The position numbers and the translations under genes are program-made. A model generated the notes under the pieces. It was not told the origin of the DNA. It saw only the letters and a list, made by a program, of their open reading frames with translations, and did not search any database. Positions 7,155 to 13,951 of a DNA stretch of 17,290 nt are shown here, piece after piece. Location of the stretch: NCBI GenBank assembly GCA_012964275.1, contig DTUG01000055.1, positions 1 through 17,290 on the forward strand, in the 5' to 3' direction. This DNA comes from Fidelibacterota bacterium. GTDB taxonomy: Bacteria; Fidelibacterota; Marinisomatia; Marinisomatales; UBA1611. Every line of letters begins with the position of its first letter. Position 1 is the stretch's first letter.

Positions 7155-8576
7155 TCATGTTAACAGCTTACCATCCAAGTCAGTAAGCGCTAATGGAGGA
7201 TCTGTTTTTTGTGTCAAAACTGAGCCTAATACCAGAGCAATTATACTGATGAACATGGCATAAAGATCACCGGGGTGGGAAGGCAGTAAAAACTGAAAAA
7301 GTATCCAAGAAGCCAATCCGCTGCTCATGGCAGCAATTGCTCCTGATGTATTGGCTTTTTTCCACCAGATTCCCGCTGTGAAGGGTGCGAATAGAGCTAC
7401 CAGCGATGTGGAATAAGATGCCAATAACAATTGATAGATATTCTTGAAATACAGTGCCACTATCAGAGCCAGAATTGCACAAACAGGGATAGAGATTCGT
7501 GAGAAAATCAGAACGTTTTCTTTCGTCTTTTTAAACTGTGAAAGAATATTATTACCAATGATGCTAGCACAGGCCAATAAAGCACTATCGGCACTGCTCA
7601 TTACGGCGGCTAGCAGTGCGGTTATAAAAATAGCGGCAGCAACAGGCGGTAGGAACTGTAAAGCTACCTGAGGCACGATGTATTCTGGGTTTTCAATTTT
7701 TGGAAGAAGATTTGCTCCTACGATACCGATAAAGACTGGGATCAAACCAATTGTTAGGTAAATAGCCCCAGATAGATACGCGGAATATTCAGCAATCCGC
7801 TCATTCCGGGCTGACATTGACCTTTGCAAAAGATCCTGTCCGGCAATTCCTCCAACCCCGATCACCAACCATGCTTGAAGGTATTTTGCCCAGTCCAACA
7901 CATTGGCATTATGAGGGAAAACATACAATTTCTCTTCTGGTATGTTTGACCACAGTTCAACGAATCCACCACTTTGCATGCCTAGGAAAGGTAAGATTAA
8001 TCCCAGGCCCAGGATAATAATAATCACTTGGATAAAATCTGTCAGGGAGACAGCCCACATACCACCAAGAATTGTGTAAACCAATACTATAACGGTACCA
8101 ACAGGGATAGATAGCTCCGGGGGTACACCCAGAACATTTTCTATGATAACACCGATCGATACCAGTAAAGAGCCGGACCATCCAATATAAAGTATAAGCT
8201 GAGCTATAGCTGCTAACCAGGCAGACATTTTTCCGTAGCGTAATTGGAAAAAGTCAACGACAGTTAGAATCTTCATTCGCCTAATTGTTTTTACATAGAA
8301 CAAACCTGCTAGGATTAGACAAACTGCTGCCCCGAAAGGATCTGCGATTACGCCAAGAATACCATCTTCGTACGCTGCTCCAGCTGCGCCAAGCACCGTT
8401 CCGCCCCCAAACCAGGTAGCGGTGAGTGTTGCGGTGCATAGCCATAAGGGAAGACTCCGTCCGGCTACAAAAAAATCAACCTTGCCTTTGATTCTTTTAC
8501 TGGCTAATACGCTGATGGTGATCATCAGAATGAAATAAACAGCAATACAGGCGTAGATAATAAGCGGTTGGGTCAT
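7155..8576 (-). CDS. Sodium/solute symporter (SSS family), first in operon
   Basis: A 473-residue inner-membrane symporter with about 13 hydrophobic segments. SSS landmarks: VDFFVAGRSLP after helix 1, TWFGGGTVLGAAGAAY in helix 2, YTILGGMWAVSLTDFIQ in the middle, AVMSSADSALLACAS with the serines of the sodium site, and TAGIWWKKANTSGA late. It differs clearly from the other symporter of the operon, so this is not a recent tandem copy; the two may carry different compounds. I chose the ATG at 8576, with a GGTGGA about 11 nt before it. A GTG at 8591 adds five residues but lies at the edge of a GC-rich inverted repeat and has no Shine-Dalgarno. It appears to be the promoter-proximal gene of the minus-strand operon. 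The substrate is unknown. Confidence 0.9.
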   Translation of the reverse strand: MTQPLIIYACIAVYFILMITISVLASKRIKGKVDFFVAGRSLPLWLCTATLTATWFGGGTVLGAAGAAYEDGILGVIADPFGAAVCLILAGLFYVKTIRRMKILTVVDFFQLRYGKMSAWLAAIAQLILYIGWSGSLLVSIGVIIENVLGVPPELSIPVGTVIVLVYTILGGMWAVSLTDFIQVIIIILGLGLILPFLGMQSGGFVELWSNIPEEKLYVFPHNANVLDWAKYLQAWLVIGVGGIAGQDLLQRSMSARNERIAEYSAYLSGAIYLTIGLIPVFIGIVGANLLPKIENPEYIVPQVALQFLPPVAAAIFITALLAAVMSSADSALLACASIIGNNILSQFKKTKENVLIFSRISIPVCAILALIVALYFKNIYQLLLASYSTSLVALFAPFTAGIWWKKANTSGAIAAMSSGLASWILFQFLLPSHPGDLYAMFISIIALVLGSVLTQKTDPPLALTDLDGKLLT

Positions 8577-8589
8577 CTGGAGAATGTCC

Positions 8590-8605
8590 ACCGGTCAAGG
8601 CCGGT
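8590..8605. promoter_or_regulatory. GC-rich inverted repeat at the head of the operon
   Basis: ACCGG, 6 nt, CCGGT: a perfect 5-bp inverted repeat in AT-rich surroundings just upstream of the first symporter gene. It could be an operator half-site pair or a 5' leader hairpin. There is no direct evidence for a regulator. Confidence 0.3.
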
Positions 8606-8643
8606 ATTCAGTGAAAATATTAGTACCCCATTACTTTTCACAT

Positions 8644-8649
8644 ATTATA
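8644..8649 (-). promoter_or_regulatory. Candidate -10 box (TATAAT) for the minus-strand operon
   Basis: On the minus strand a perfect TATAAT lies 68-73 nt upstream of the chosen ATG of the first symporter, within the divergent intergenic region. No good -35 box is seen at the right spacing, so this is only a candidate, and AT-rich sequence gives such matches by chance. Confidence 0.3.
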
Positions 8650-8727
8650 TAAGTTAAAATCACGACTTGATAAAGTACTATAACTATTGATGACAAATTA
8701 TCTTTAATACTTAAATGGAGCATATCC

Positions 8728-9840
8728 ATGTCAAACTTTGATTTTGTATGTACCTATTGTCAACGCATTGATACAACCGATCCGCCCACTTTATGTGTTT
8801 GCGGACAGCCATTGGAGGTTCAGTATCAATGGGATAAGCCAATCTCTCAGAATGATATTGACGTATCAAATACATCCATGTGGCGTTACCGAAAATTTCT
8901 GCCATCTGTCGAACCAAAGCATATTATTAGCCTTGGGGAAGGCTGGACACCATTAACAAAAGCAGAAATGTTCAATGGGGTGCGATATTCATTAAAAGAT
9001 GAAACAGTGAATCCTACCGGTTCTTTCAAGGATCGAGGCATGTCTATGGCTATTTCCATGGCCCGGCAATCAGGTGTAAAAACAATCTGTGTTCCATCAG
9101 CAGGGAATGCGGGGGTTGCTGCTTCTGCCTACAGTCACGCAGGCAGCATTGAAGCCCATATTTATTTAGCGGAAACGATTCCTTTTCCGTTTGTACGTGA
9201 TACTAAAAAATATGGAGCCAGGATTCAATTCCATGGAAAAACCATTGCCGATGCGGCTGCAAATATGAAACAGGAAATGAAGGAAGACTGGTTTGACCTT
9301 TCAACCTTAAAGGAGCCTTTTCGGGTTGAAGGGAAAAAAACATTGGGGTATGAACTGGCAGAACAGTTCGATTGGTCGCTTCCGGATGTTATCATCTATC
9401 CGACTGGTGGCGGCACGGGCCTGATCGGAATGTGGAAAGCTTTTAAGGAAATGATGCAATTAGGCTGGATAACGGGATACCTACCGCGAATGGTTGCCGT
9501 CCAGTCTGATGGTTGTGCACCGGTTGTGGATGCTTTTCTACACAATGCAAGCAGCACACAATTCTGGGAAAACAGCAATACAGCAGCATTAGGCTTGAAT
9601 GTTCCCGGGCCACTGGGTGGTCCTTGGATGCTGCGAGTGCTTTATGAAAGTAATGGTACCGCGCTCTGTGTAAAGGAACAGGAACTGGAATCTGCAACGC
9701 AAGAGATTAAACGAGTTTCCGGAATAAATACGTCGCAAGAAGGCGGCGCGGTATGGGGCGCATTTCAAACACTGGTAGCTGAAGGCTGGATAAAAAAGGG
9801 TGAAACCACCGTTTTATTTATGACCGGAAAAGAACGCTGA
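8728..9840 (+). CDS. Threonine synthase-like PLP enzyme with N-terminal zinc ribbon
   Basis: A 370-residue fold-type II PLP enzyme most like bacterial/archaeal threonine synthases. An N-terminal CxxC...CxC cluster (Cys8, Cys11, Cys23, Cys25) forms a probable zinc ribbon, as in many of these proteins. LGEGWTPL (69-76) is the family entry motif; the PLP lysine is Lys101 in NPTGSFKDRG; SAGNAG (124-129) and PTGGGTG (225-231) bind the substrate carboxylate and the PLP phosphate. GGAG-type ribosome binding: GGAG lies 7 nt before the ATG. No homoserine kinase or homoserine dehydrogenase gene is near, and the gene is divergent from an amino acid catabolic operon, so a lyase or dehydratase role on a hydroxy- or diamino acid is as plausible as threonine synthesis. 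Fold and cofactor are certain; the reaction is not. Confidence 0.8.
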   Translation: MSNFDFVCTYCQRIDTTDPPTLCVCGQPLEVQYQWDKPISQNDIDVSNTSMWRYRKFLPSVEPKHIISLGEGWTPLTKAEMFNGVRYSLKDETVNPTGSFKDRGMSMAISMARQSGVKTICVPSAGNAGVAASAYSHAGSIEAHIYLAETIPFPFVRDTKKYGARIQFHGKTIADAAANMKQEMKEDWFDLSTLKEPFRVEGKKTLGYELAEQFDWSLPDVIIYPTGGGTGLIGMWKAFKEMMQLGWITGYLPRMVAVQSDGCAPVVDAFLHNASSTQFWENSNTAALGLNVPGPLGGPWMLRVLYESNGTALCVKEQELESATQEIKRVSGINTSQEGGAVWGAFQTLVAEGWIKKGETTVLFMTGKER

Positions 9841-9852
9841 CTTAGTGCAAAG

Positions 9853-9896
9853 AGCCCAGTAAAGGGCTATTAAATGAGAGATCAGTGCTCATTTAA
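9853..9896. terminator. Two hairpins between convergent genes (candidate bidirectional terminator)
   Basis: Two inverted repeats lie between the convergent PLP-enzyme and EamA genes. The first is AGCCC / GGGCT (9853-9857 and 9864-9868, 6-nt loop). The second is TTAAATGAG / CTCATTTAA (9870-9878 and 9888-9896, 9-bp stem, 9-nt loop), which overlaps the last codons of the EamA gene. A stem with A/T-rich flanks usable on both strands suits a shared terminator, although no long U tract follows. Confidence 0.45.
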
Positions 9897-10802
9897 ATAT
9901 TTATTTTGGTCCCTGAACACACCAATAACCCCAAGAATAATCAAAACCGCCCCAGACAAAGTCCAAGATGTAATTTTTTCGTCCAGTATCAGCCAGCCAA
10001 GAAACACAGCAATGATCGGGTTTACATATGCATAGGTCATGACAATTTTAGTTGGTAGAGCCCGAATGGCATATACATAAGAAGTAAAAGCAATTATAGA
10101 ACCAAAGATGACTAAATAACCCCATGCAATCCAAGCAGGTGTTGTAGGAGCAGGCAATGGTTCTCCAAGAGACAGAGATGCAGCCATCAATCCGCATCCC
10201 CCGATGCATTGCTGATAGGCTGAATTGAGGACGGGTGAGGAACCGGTTAATTTACGTTTTTGAATTACAGTTGCGATTGCCCATGAGCAAGACGCTATAA
10301 TCAAAATAATTACTCCTTTGATTTGTCCTATGTCCTGGTGGATGATCGCCGGCCCATTTAAAACAGCAATTCCGGCAAAACCCATACTTAGTGAGACAAC
10401 AAACAGCGTGGATGGATACTGCCTGTCTATAACCATCTCGATAATGGCTACTATTAGAGGAGTACCACCGATAATTAAGGCAGCGAAACCGGAATCCACT
10501 ATAGTTTCTGCGACTGAAACGCCTCCAGTCCCGAACATGAATAATAACAAACCGGTGATAACCAAAAGCTGCAGGTGTTCTTTTTCCAGCTTGAGTTTCT
10601 GATTCCAGATGCCTTTTATAAGAATCAATAATATAAAACTGCCGACCAACCCCCTTGAGCTGGCCATAATCAACGGGGGAAACCCTCCGCCATCCTGTAC
10701 ACCAATACGTATGGCCAGATAGGTACTGCCCCAAACTAAATAAATGATTACTAAGTGAACGTATCCAGAAACAGATGTTCCTGTTTTGAATAAGCTATTC
10801 AA
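9882..10802 (-). CDS. EamA-family (DMT superfamily) transporter
   Basis: A 306-residue inner-membrane protein with ten hydrophobic segments in two EamA repeats. The first repeat starts with YLVWGSTYLAIRIG and the second with ASCSWAIATVIQKRK; the second ends with ALPTKIVMTYAYVNPIIAVFLGWLILDE, the standard closing motif of this family. Such carriers (RhaT/YdcZ/PecM-like) mostly export amino acids and other metabolites. The start is a TTG at 10802 with AAGG about 6 nt upstream; no ATG or GTG occurs in a sensible position and an in-frame TGA lies 12 codons upstream. It is divergent from the iodotyrosine-deiodinase-like gene with only 51 bp between the starts, so the two may share a control region. 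The transported compound is unknown. Confidence 0.85.
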   Translation of the reverse strand: MNSLFKTGTSVSGYVHLVIIYLVWGSTYLAIRIGVQDGGGFPPLIMASSRGLVGSFILLILIKGIWNQKLKLEKEHLQLLVITGLLLFMFGTGGVSVAETIVDSGFAALIIGGTPLIVAIIEMVIDRQYPSTLFVVSLSMGFAGIAVLNGPAIIHQDIGQIKGVIILIIASCSWAIATVIQKRKLTGSSPVLNSAYQQCIGGCGLMAASLSLGEPLPAPTTPAWIAWGYLVIFGSIIAFTSYVYAIRALPTKIVMTYAYVNPIIAVFLGWLILDEKITSWTLSGAVLIILGVIGVFRDQNKYLNEH

Positions 10803-10853
10803 TTGAAACCTTATCGTAAATTTTGCAAGGAAAATTCATTAGGTAAAAATAGC

Positions 10854-11507
10854 ATGGCATTTCAAAAATTGGAGTTTCAAACATATTCGGAGACGGGGAT
10901 GGTAGACCGTTCTGAACAATATTTGCAATTAATAAAAGCTCGCCGTACAGTGCGCGAGTTTTCAGATAAACCGGTCCCGATCGATATTATCAAGAATGCA
11001 GTTAAAACCGCCGCGTCGGCACCTTCCGGAGCGAATAAACAGCCCTGGCACTTTGTAATTGTTAAGGATCAAACAGTGAAAAAAGAGATACGACTTGCGG
11101 CGGAAAAGGAGGAAAAAGAATTTTATACCCATCGGGCTCCTCATTATTGGCTGGAGGACTTAAATCAGTTCGGCACTGACTGGCATAAGCCATTCTTGGA
11201 AACAGCCCCCTATTTAATTGTGGTATTTCGCCAACGCTATGAACTTGATAAACAAGGTCAGCGTAAAAATTATTACGTCAATGAGTCAGTTGGTATTGCA
11301 TCTGGGTTTTTGCTTACTGCTCTTCACAATGCAGGGCTGGCAACATTGACACATACTCCCAGCCCTATGGGGTTTTTGGACAAGATCCTGAAACGCCCTA
11401 AAAATGAAAGGGCGTTTCTGCTGATCCCTGTGGGTTATCCTGCCAAAGATGCACAAGTGCCAATTCTGGTAAAAAAATCGGTCAGCGATGTAATCTCAAT
11501 TGTTTAA
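10854..11507 (+). CDS. Nitroreductase-fold flavoprotein, iodotyrosine deiodinase (IYD)-like
   Basis: A 217-residue FMN enzyme of the nitroreductase superfamily. The FMN-binding RRTVREFSDKPV (30-41) and ASAPSGANKQPWHFVIV (54-70) are standard for the fold. The middle and end align closely, from memory, with iodotyrosine deiodinase rather than with NfsB-type nitroreductases: ETAPYLIVVF, NYYVNESVGIASGFLL and FLLIPVGYPAKDAQVP. The lid residues that in human IYD grip the halotyrosine zwitterion (Glu157, Tyr161, Lys182) all have counterparts here with identical spacing: Glu87, Tyr91, Lys112. Reductive removal of halogen from halotyrosine is therefore the predicted reaction. The ATG at 10854 has AGG about 12 nt upstream; a TTG-led extension to 10803 is less likely. 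It stands alone between divergent EamA and nfi. Confidence 0.8.
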   Translation: MAFQKLEFQTYSETGMVDRSEQYLQLIKARRTVREFSDKPVPIDIIKNAVKTAASAPSGANKQPWHFVIVKDQTVKKEIRLAAEKEEKEFYTHRAPHYWLEDLNQFGTDWHKPFLETAPYLIVVFRQRYELDKQGQRKNYYVNESVGIASGFLLTALHNAGLATLTHTPSPMGFLDKILKRPKNERAFLLIPVGYPAKDAQVPILVKKSVSDVISIV

Positions 11508-11615
11508 ACAGGTATAAAATCTATATTGAGATCGACCCGCAATAATTAATGCGTTAATATAGGAAAGTTTCCATTTTAGTTTTCTTGCTGTAGATTTGTC
11601 CAAAGGGACACAATC

Positions 11616-12335
11616 ATGAGGCCAGCTCGATTTCATTCTTGGAATGTAACACCACAGGAAGCTTCTGCTATTCAGAGCACATTGAGTGACAAGGTAGAAA
11701 CTTGTCCACTTCCGGGAAAAATACAGCTTGTTGCCGGGGCAGATGTCTCCTTTGATACCGGATCTAACATGGTTTACGCTGCTGTAACAGTCCTCCGCTT
11801 CCCTGAACTAACACTGGTGGAACGTCGCAGTGCGGCAGAGACCATCACCTTCCCCTACATTCCTGGATTGCTGGCATTTCGAGAAGGGCCTCCAATTCTT
11901 CATGCTTTTCAGCAACTGCATAATATACCTGACGTATTCATGTTTGATGGCCATGGACTGGCCCATCCACGACGATTCGGTTTAGCTTCGCACTTAGGTG
12001 TTTTATTTGATTTGCCATCTATCGGTGTAGCCAAAAGAGTGTTGGTAGGATCATTTGATCAGATGAAGAAAGAACAGGGTAATTATTCTTCCCTAATTGA
12101 AAAGGGTGAAGAGGTTGGCCTGGCCCTGCAGACAAAAGATAATGTAAACCCAGTCTATGTATCCATAGGGCATAAATCAGATCTGCCTACTTCCAGAGAG
12201 TTCGTTTTGGCATGCACCGCTCAATACCGCGTCCCTGAACCAACCCGCCAGGCGCACTTAGCGGTAAATGCTCTGCGCACAGGTGCGGAAATTGATCTGG
12301 ATGTGGGTGGCGATCAAACTACCTTGTTCGAATAA
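11616..12335 (+). CDS. nfi: Endonuclease V (deoxyinosine 3' endonuclease)
   Basis: A 239-residue repair enzyme that nicks DNA at the second phosphodiester bond 3' of deoxyinosine and other deaminated bases. All family motifs are visible: AGADVSFD with catalytic Asp43, YIPGLLAFREGP with the wedge Tyr81 and catalytic Glu90, FDGHGLAHPRRFGLASHLG with Asp111, IGVAKR (136-141), and RQAH with His214 near the end. These positions almost coincide with Thermotoga maritima endonuclease V (43, 80, 89, 110, 214). AGGGA lies about 8 nt before the ATG. It is a single gene 108 bp after the IYD-like gene and 126 bp before arsC, both gaps long enough for separate promoters. The C-terminus is complete. Identity is very secure. 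Confidence 0.95.
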   Translation: MRPARFHSWNVTPQEASAIQSTLSDKVETCPLPGKIQLVAGADVSFDTGSNMVYAAVTVLRFPELTLVERRSAAETITFPYIPGLLAFREGPPILHAFQQLHNIPDVFMFDGHGLAHPRRFGLASHLGVLFDLPSIGVAKRVLVGSFDQMKKEQGNYSSLIEKGEEVGLALQTKDNVNPVYVSIGHKSDLPTSREFVLACTAQYRVPEPTRQAHLAVNALRTGAEIDLDVGGDQTTLFE

Positions 12336-12350
12336 TTGATTCCCTGATAA

Positions 12351-12370
12351 TCCCATTCAACATTGTGGGA
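12351..12370 (+). terminator. Hairpin after nfi (weak candidate terminator)
   Basis: TCCCA (12351-12355) and TGGGA (12366-12370) form a 5-bp stem with a 10-nt loop, 16 nt after the nfi stop. There is no clear U tract after it, so termination here is only a possibility. Confidence 0.25.
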
Positions 12371-12396
12371 ATACCCATATCAACCCTTTAATTCTT

Positions 12397-12402
12397 TATA
12401 AT
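12397..12402 (+). promoter_or_regulatory. Candidate -10 box (TATAAT) upstream of arsC
   Basis: A perfect TATAAT lies 60 nt upstream of the arsC ATG in the gap after nfi. I see no convincing -35 box 16-18 nt before it. It suggests that arsC and the following lipoprotein gene start their own transcript, but the match could be chance in A/T-rich sequence. Confidence 0.3.
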
Positions 12403-12461
12403 CAGGACATGAAAATGATTAATTTATTTCTGTTACAAACTTTAGAGATAAAGGAAATAGA

Positions 12462-12812
12462 ATGAAAAAGTTCATTGTATATCACAATCCCCGGTGAGGT
12501 AAAAGCAGGGGAGCCGTGCAGCTCCTAAAAGAAAATGGTATTGAACCGGAGATCATCGAGTATATGAAAACGCCACCGGATGTAAACAAGCTGAACGAAT
12601 TATCAAAAATGATGGGTCTGCGACCTAAGGAATTTGTACGCCAAAACGAAAGGGAATTCAAAGAAAACAACCTGGTGCGGTTCCTGGATGACGACAATGC
12701 TTTGTTTCAGGCCATAGCCAAGCATCCTAAAATCATGGAACGGCCAATCATTGTTTGTGGCGATAAAGCAGTTCTGGGACGTCCCCCGGAAAACGCTTTA
12801 GTCCTGCTATAA
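12462..12812 (+). CDS. arsC: Selenocysteine-containing arsenate reductase (ArsC), in-frame TGA at codon 12
   Basis: A 116-residue thioredoxin-fold ArsC of the glutaredoxin-linked type, which reduces arsenate to arsenite. The frame opens at an ATG with AAGGA about 7 nt upstream and reads KKFIVYHNPR, then TGA (12495-12497), then GKSRGAVQLLKENG. In plasmid R773 ArsC this place is the catalytic Cys12 in HNPACGTSR, so the TGA sits exactly at the nucleophile and is best read as selenocysteine. The other catalytic residues are present at the R773 numbers: Arg60 (FVRQN), Arg94 (MERPII) and Arg107 (LGRPPE), as is Arg16. Length is normal for the family and nothing else is damaged, which argues against a pseudogene. 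A SECIS-like hairpin follows the TGA. A caller that treats TGA as stop would start at the GTG at 12516 and lose the active site. Two nt separate it from the next gene. Members of this fold may also reduce other substrates. Confidence 0.85.
12509..12526 (+). promoter_or_regulatory. Candidate bacterial SECIS hairpin inside arsC
   Basis: Downstream of the TGA, GGGAGC (12509-12514) pairs with GCTCCT (12521-12526), five Watson-Crick pairs plus one G-U, closing a 6-nt loop CGTGCA. The loop G (12516) lies 19 nt after the TGA, and the loop has the G-U pair of bases that SelB recognises in known bacterial SECIS elements, whose loop usually starts 16-37 nt after the TGA with a G in its first two bases. 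The local codons are GC-rich compared with the A-rich rest of the gene, as expected if RNA structure is under selection. Confidence 0.65.
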
Positions 12813-12814
12813 TA

Positions 12815-13942
12815 ATGACTGCCCGTATATATAAGGTATTAAGATCATCTCCAATTGGGCTGTTTCTTTTCTTTTTATTAAGCTGTGAACCATTTGTAAA
12901 TGAGTTTTCAGACCTTTCCGAAGCTCAAATGTACACAGCGTCTCCCATAACTACAGTTGTTGTAAACAATAACCCTGTTGTTATGACTTGGAATATCCGT
13001 TTTGGGGCAGCCCGCTCCCCATTTTTTGGTGACTCCTGCGGGGACAGTGTTATTCTGAAAAAAGAGCACGTTGAAGCCAATATGGATAAAGTTGCAGCCA
13101 AGATCCAAGAGATTGATCCAGATATAATCCTGTTACAGGAAGTGGATATATCATCTAAGCGGTCCGGGTACGTTAACCAGGTTCAATATCTATTGGACAA
13201 TACATCCATGAATTATGGTTGTTTTGCTTCTGTTTGGCAGGCAGATTATATTGCTTCCGATGGGATCGGCCGTATGAATATGGGCAACGCTATTCTATCT
13301 AAATATGAACTGTCTGAAGCAGAACGCATTCAACTCCGCTTACGCACAGACCAGAGTGATCTGGTAAAATATTTTTACCTGCGGCGCAATATCTTGAAAG
13401 TAAGAATTCCTGAGTTGGACCTTTACGCCGTAAATATTCATGCTACAGCCTTTGCTACTGATGATACAAAGCAGAAGCACATTGGTAAATATATTGAAGT
13501 TTTATCTGAGATTAATACTGCAGGAGGAAGGTTTGTGACGGGCGGCGATTTGAATTCTTTGCCCCCTGATTGCGATGCGATTGATTTTTGTGAATATGAT
13601 ATGTGCTCTGGAGAAAATTTTCACACGAGCGGGGCTGAGCCCTATCATAAAGAAGGGAGCTACTTTGACAATTTCCCCGGGGAACCTGAAATACTGCAGC
13701 CACTATATGATGCCTATATACCAGCTATCGACAGCGTAGAGAACAACAGCCCAGAACACTTTACACACGCGCCTAGTACCAGCTATGAACATTGGGAAAG
13801 AAAATACGATCGCAAGCTCGACTACCTGTTCACCAATCTTTCAGGAGGCTGGGTTCAGGGGACCGATTCTACTTACCAGTCATTATGGGAATTAAGTGAT
13901 CATATGCCGGTCGCCGCAGCATTAAACACGGAAAGGAATTAA
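12815..13942 (+). CDS. Endonuclease/exonuclease/phosphatase-family lipoprotein
   Basis: A 375-residue exported protein. A basic N-terminus and a hydrophobic stretch end in LLSC with Cys24, a plausible lipobox, so it is probably a membrane-anchored lipoprotein facing the periplasm or outside. The rest is a full EEP (DNase I-like) fold, the metal-dependent phosphodiesterase/phosphatase superfamily: Asn60 in MTWNIRFG, Glu109 in LLQEVD, Asn207/His209 in AVNIHAT, Asp245/Asn247 in GGDLNSLPP, Asp336 in KLDYLF and the closing Asp362-His363 pair in SDHMP. All catalytic positions are intact. Members cut nucleic acids, phosphoinositides or sphingomyelin, and the substrate is not evident. A Cys-containing, acidic insertion lies between about residues 250 and 320. 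It starts 2 nt after the arsC stop, so the two are probably cotranslated. Confidence 0.85.
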   Translation: MTARIYKVLRSSPIGLFLFFLLSCEPFVNEFSDLSEAQMYTASPITTVVVNNNPVVMTWNIRFGAARSPFFGDSCGDSVILKKEHVEANMDKVAAKIQEIDPDIILLQEVDISSKRSGYVNQVQYLLDNTSMNYGCFASVWQADYIASDGIGRMNMGNAILSKYELSEAERIQLRLRTDQSDLVKYFYLRRNILKVRIPELDLYAVNIHATAFATDDTKQKHIGKYIEVLSEINTAGGRFVTGGDLNSLPPDCDAIDFCEYDMCSGENFHTSGAEPYHKEGSYFDNFPGEPEILQPLYDAYIPAIDSVENNSPEHFTHAPSTSYEHWERKYDRKLDYLFTNLSGGWVQGTDSTYQSLWELSDHMPVAAALNTERN

Positions 13943-13951
13943 CCGATTGCT

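Noticed and set aside
5509..8576. The two symporters as a recent tandem duplication.
   Set aside because: They share only family motifs and differ through most of their length, so they are distant paralogues.
10803..10853. A TTG start for the IYD-like gene giving 17 more residues.
   Set aside because: The extra residues are lysine-rich with no family counterpart; the ATG at 10854 has an AGG upstream and leaves room for divergent promoters.
12495..12497. TGA read as tryptophan or glycine in a variant genetic code.
   Set aside because: TGA ends several intact genes in this window at the expected family length, so it is a normal stop here.
12516..12812. A shorter 98-residue protein starting at the GTG at 12516, or a truncated arsC pseudogene.
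   Set aside because: The GTG lies inside the SECIS-like loop with no Shine-Dalgarno, and the product would lack the first strand and active-site loop. The 11 codons plus TGA upstream are in the same frame, match ArsC, and have a good Shine-Dalgarno and ATG; nothing else in the gene is broken.
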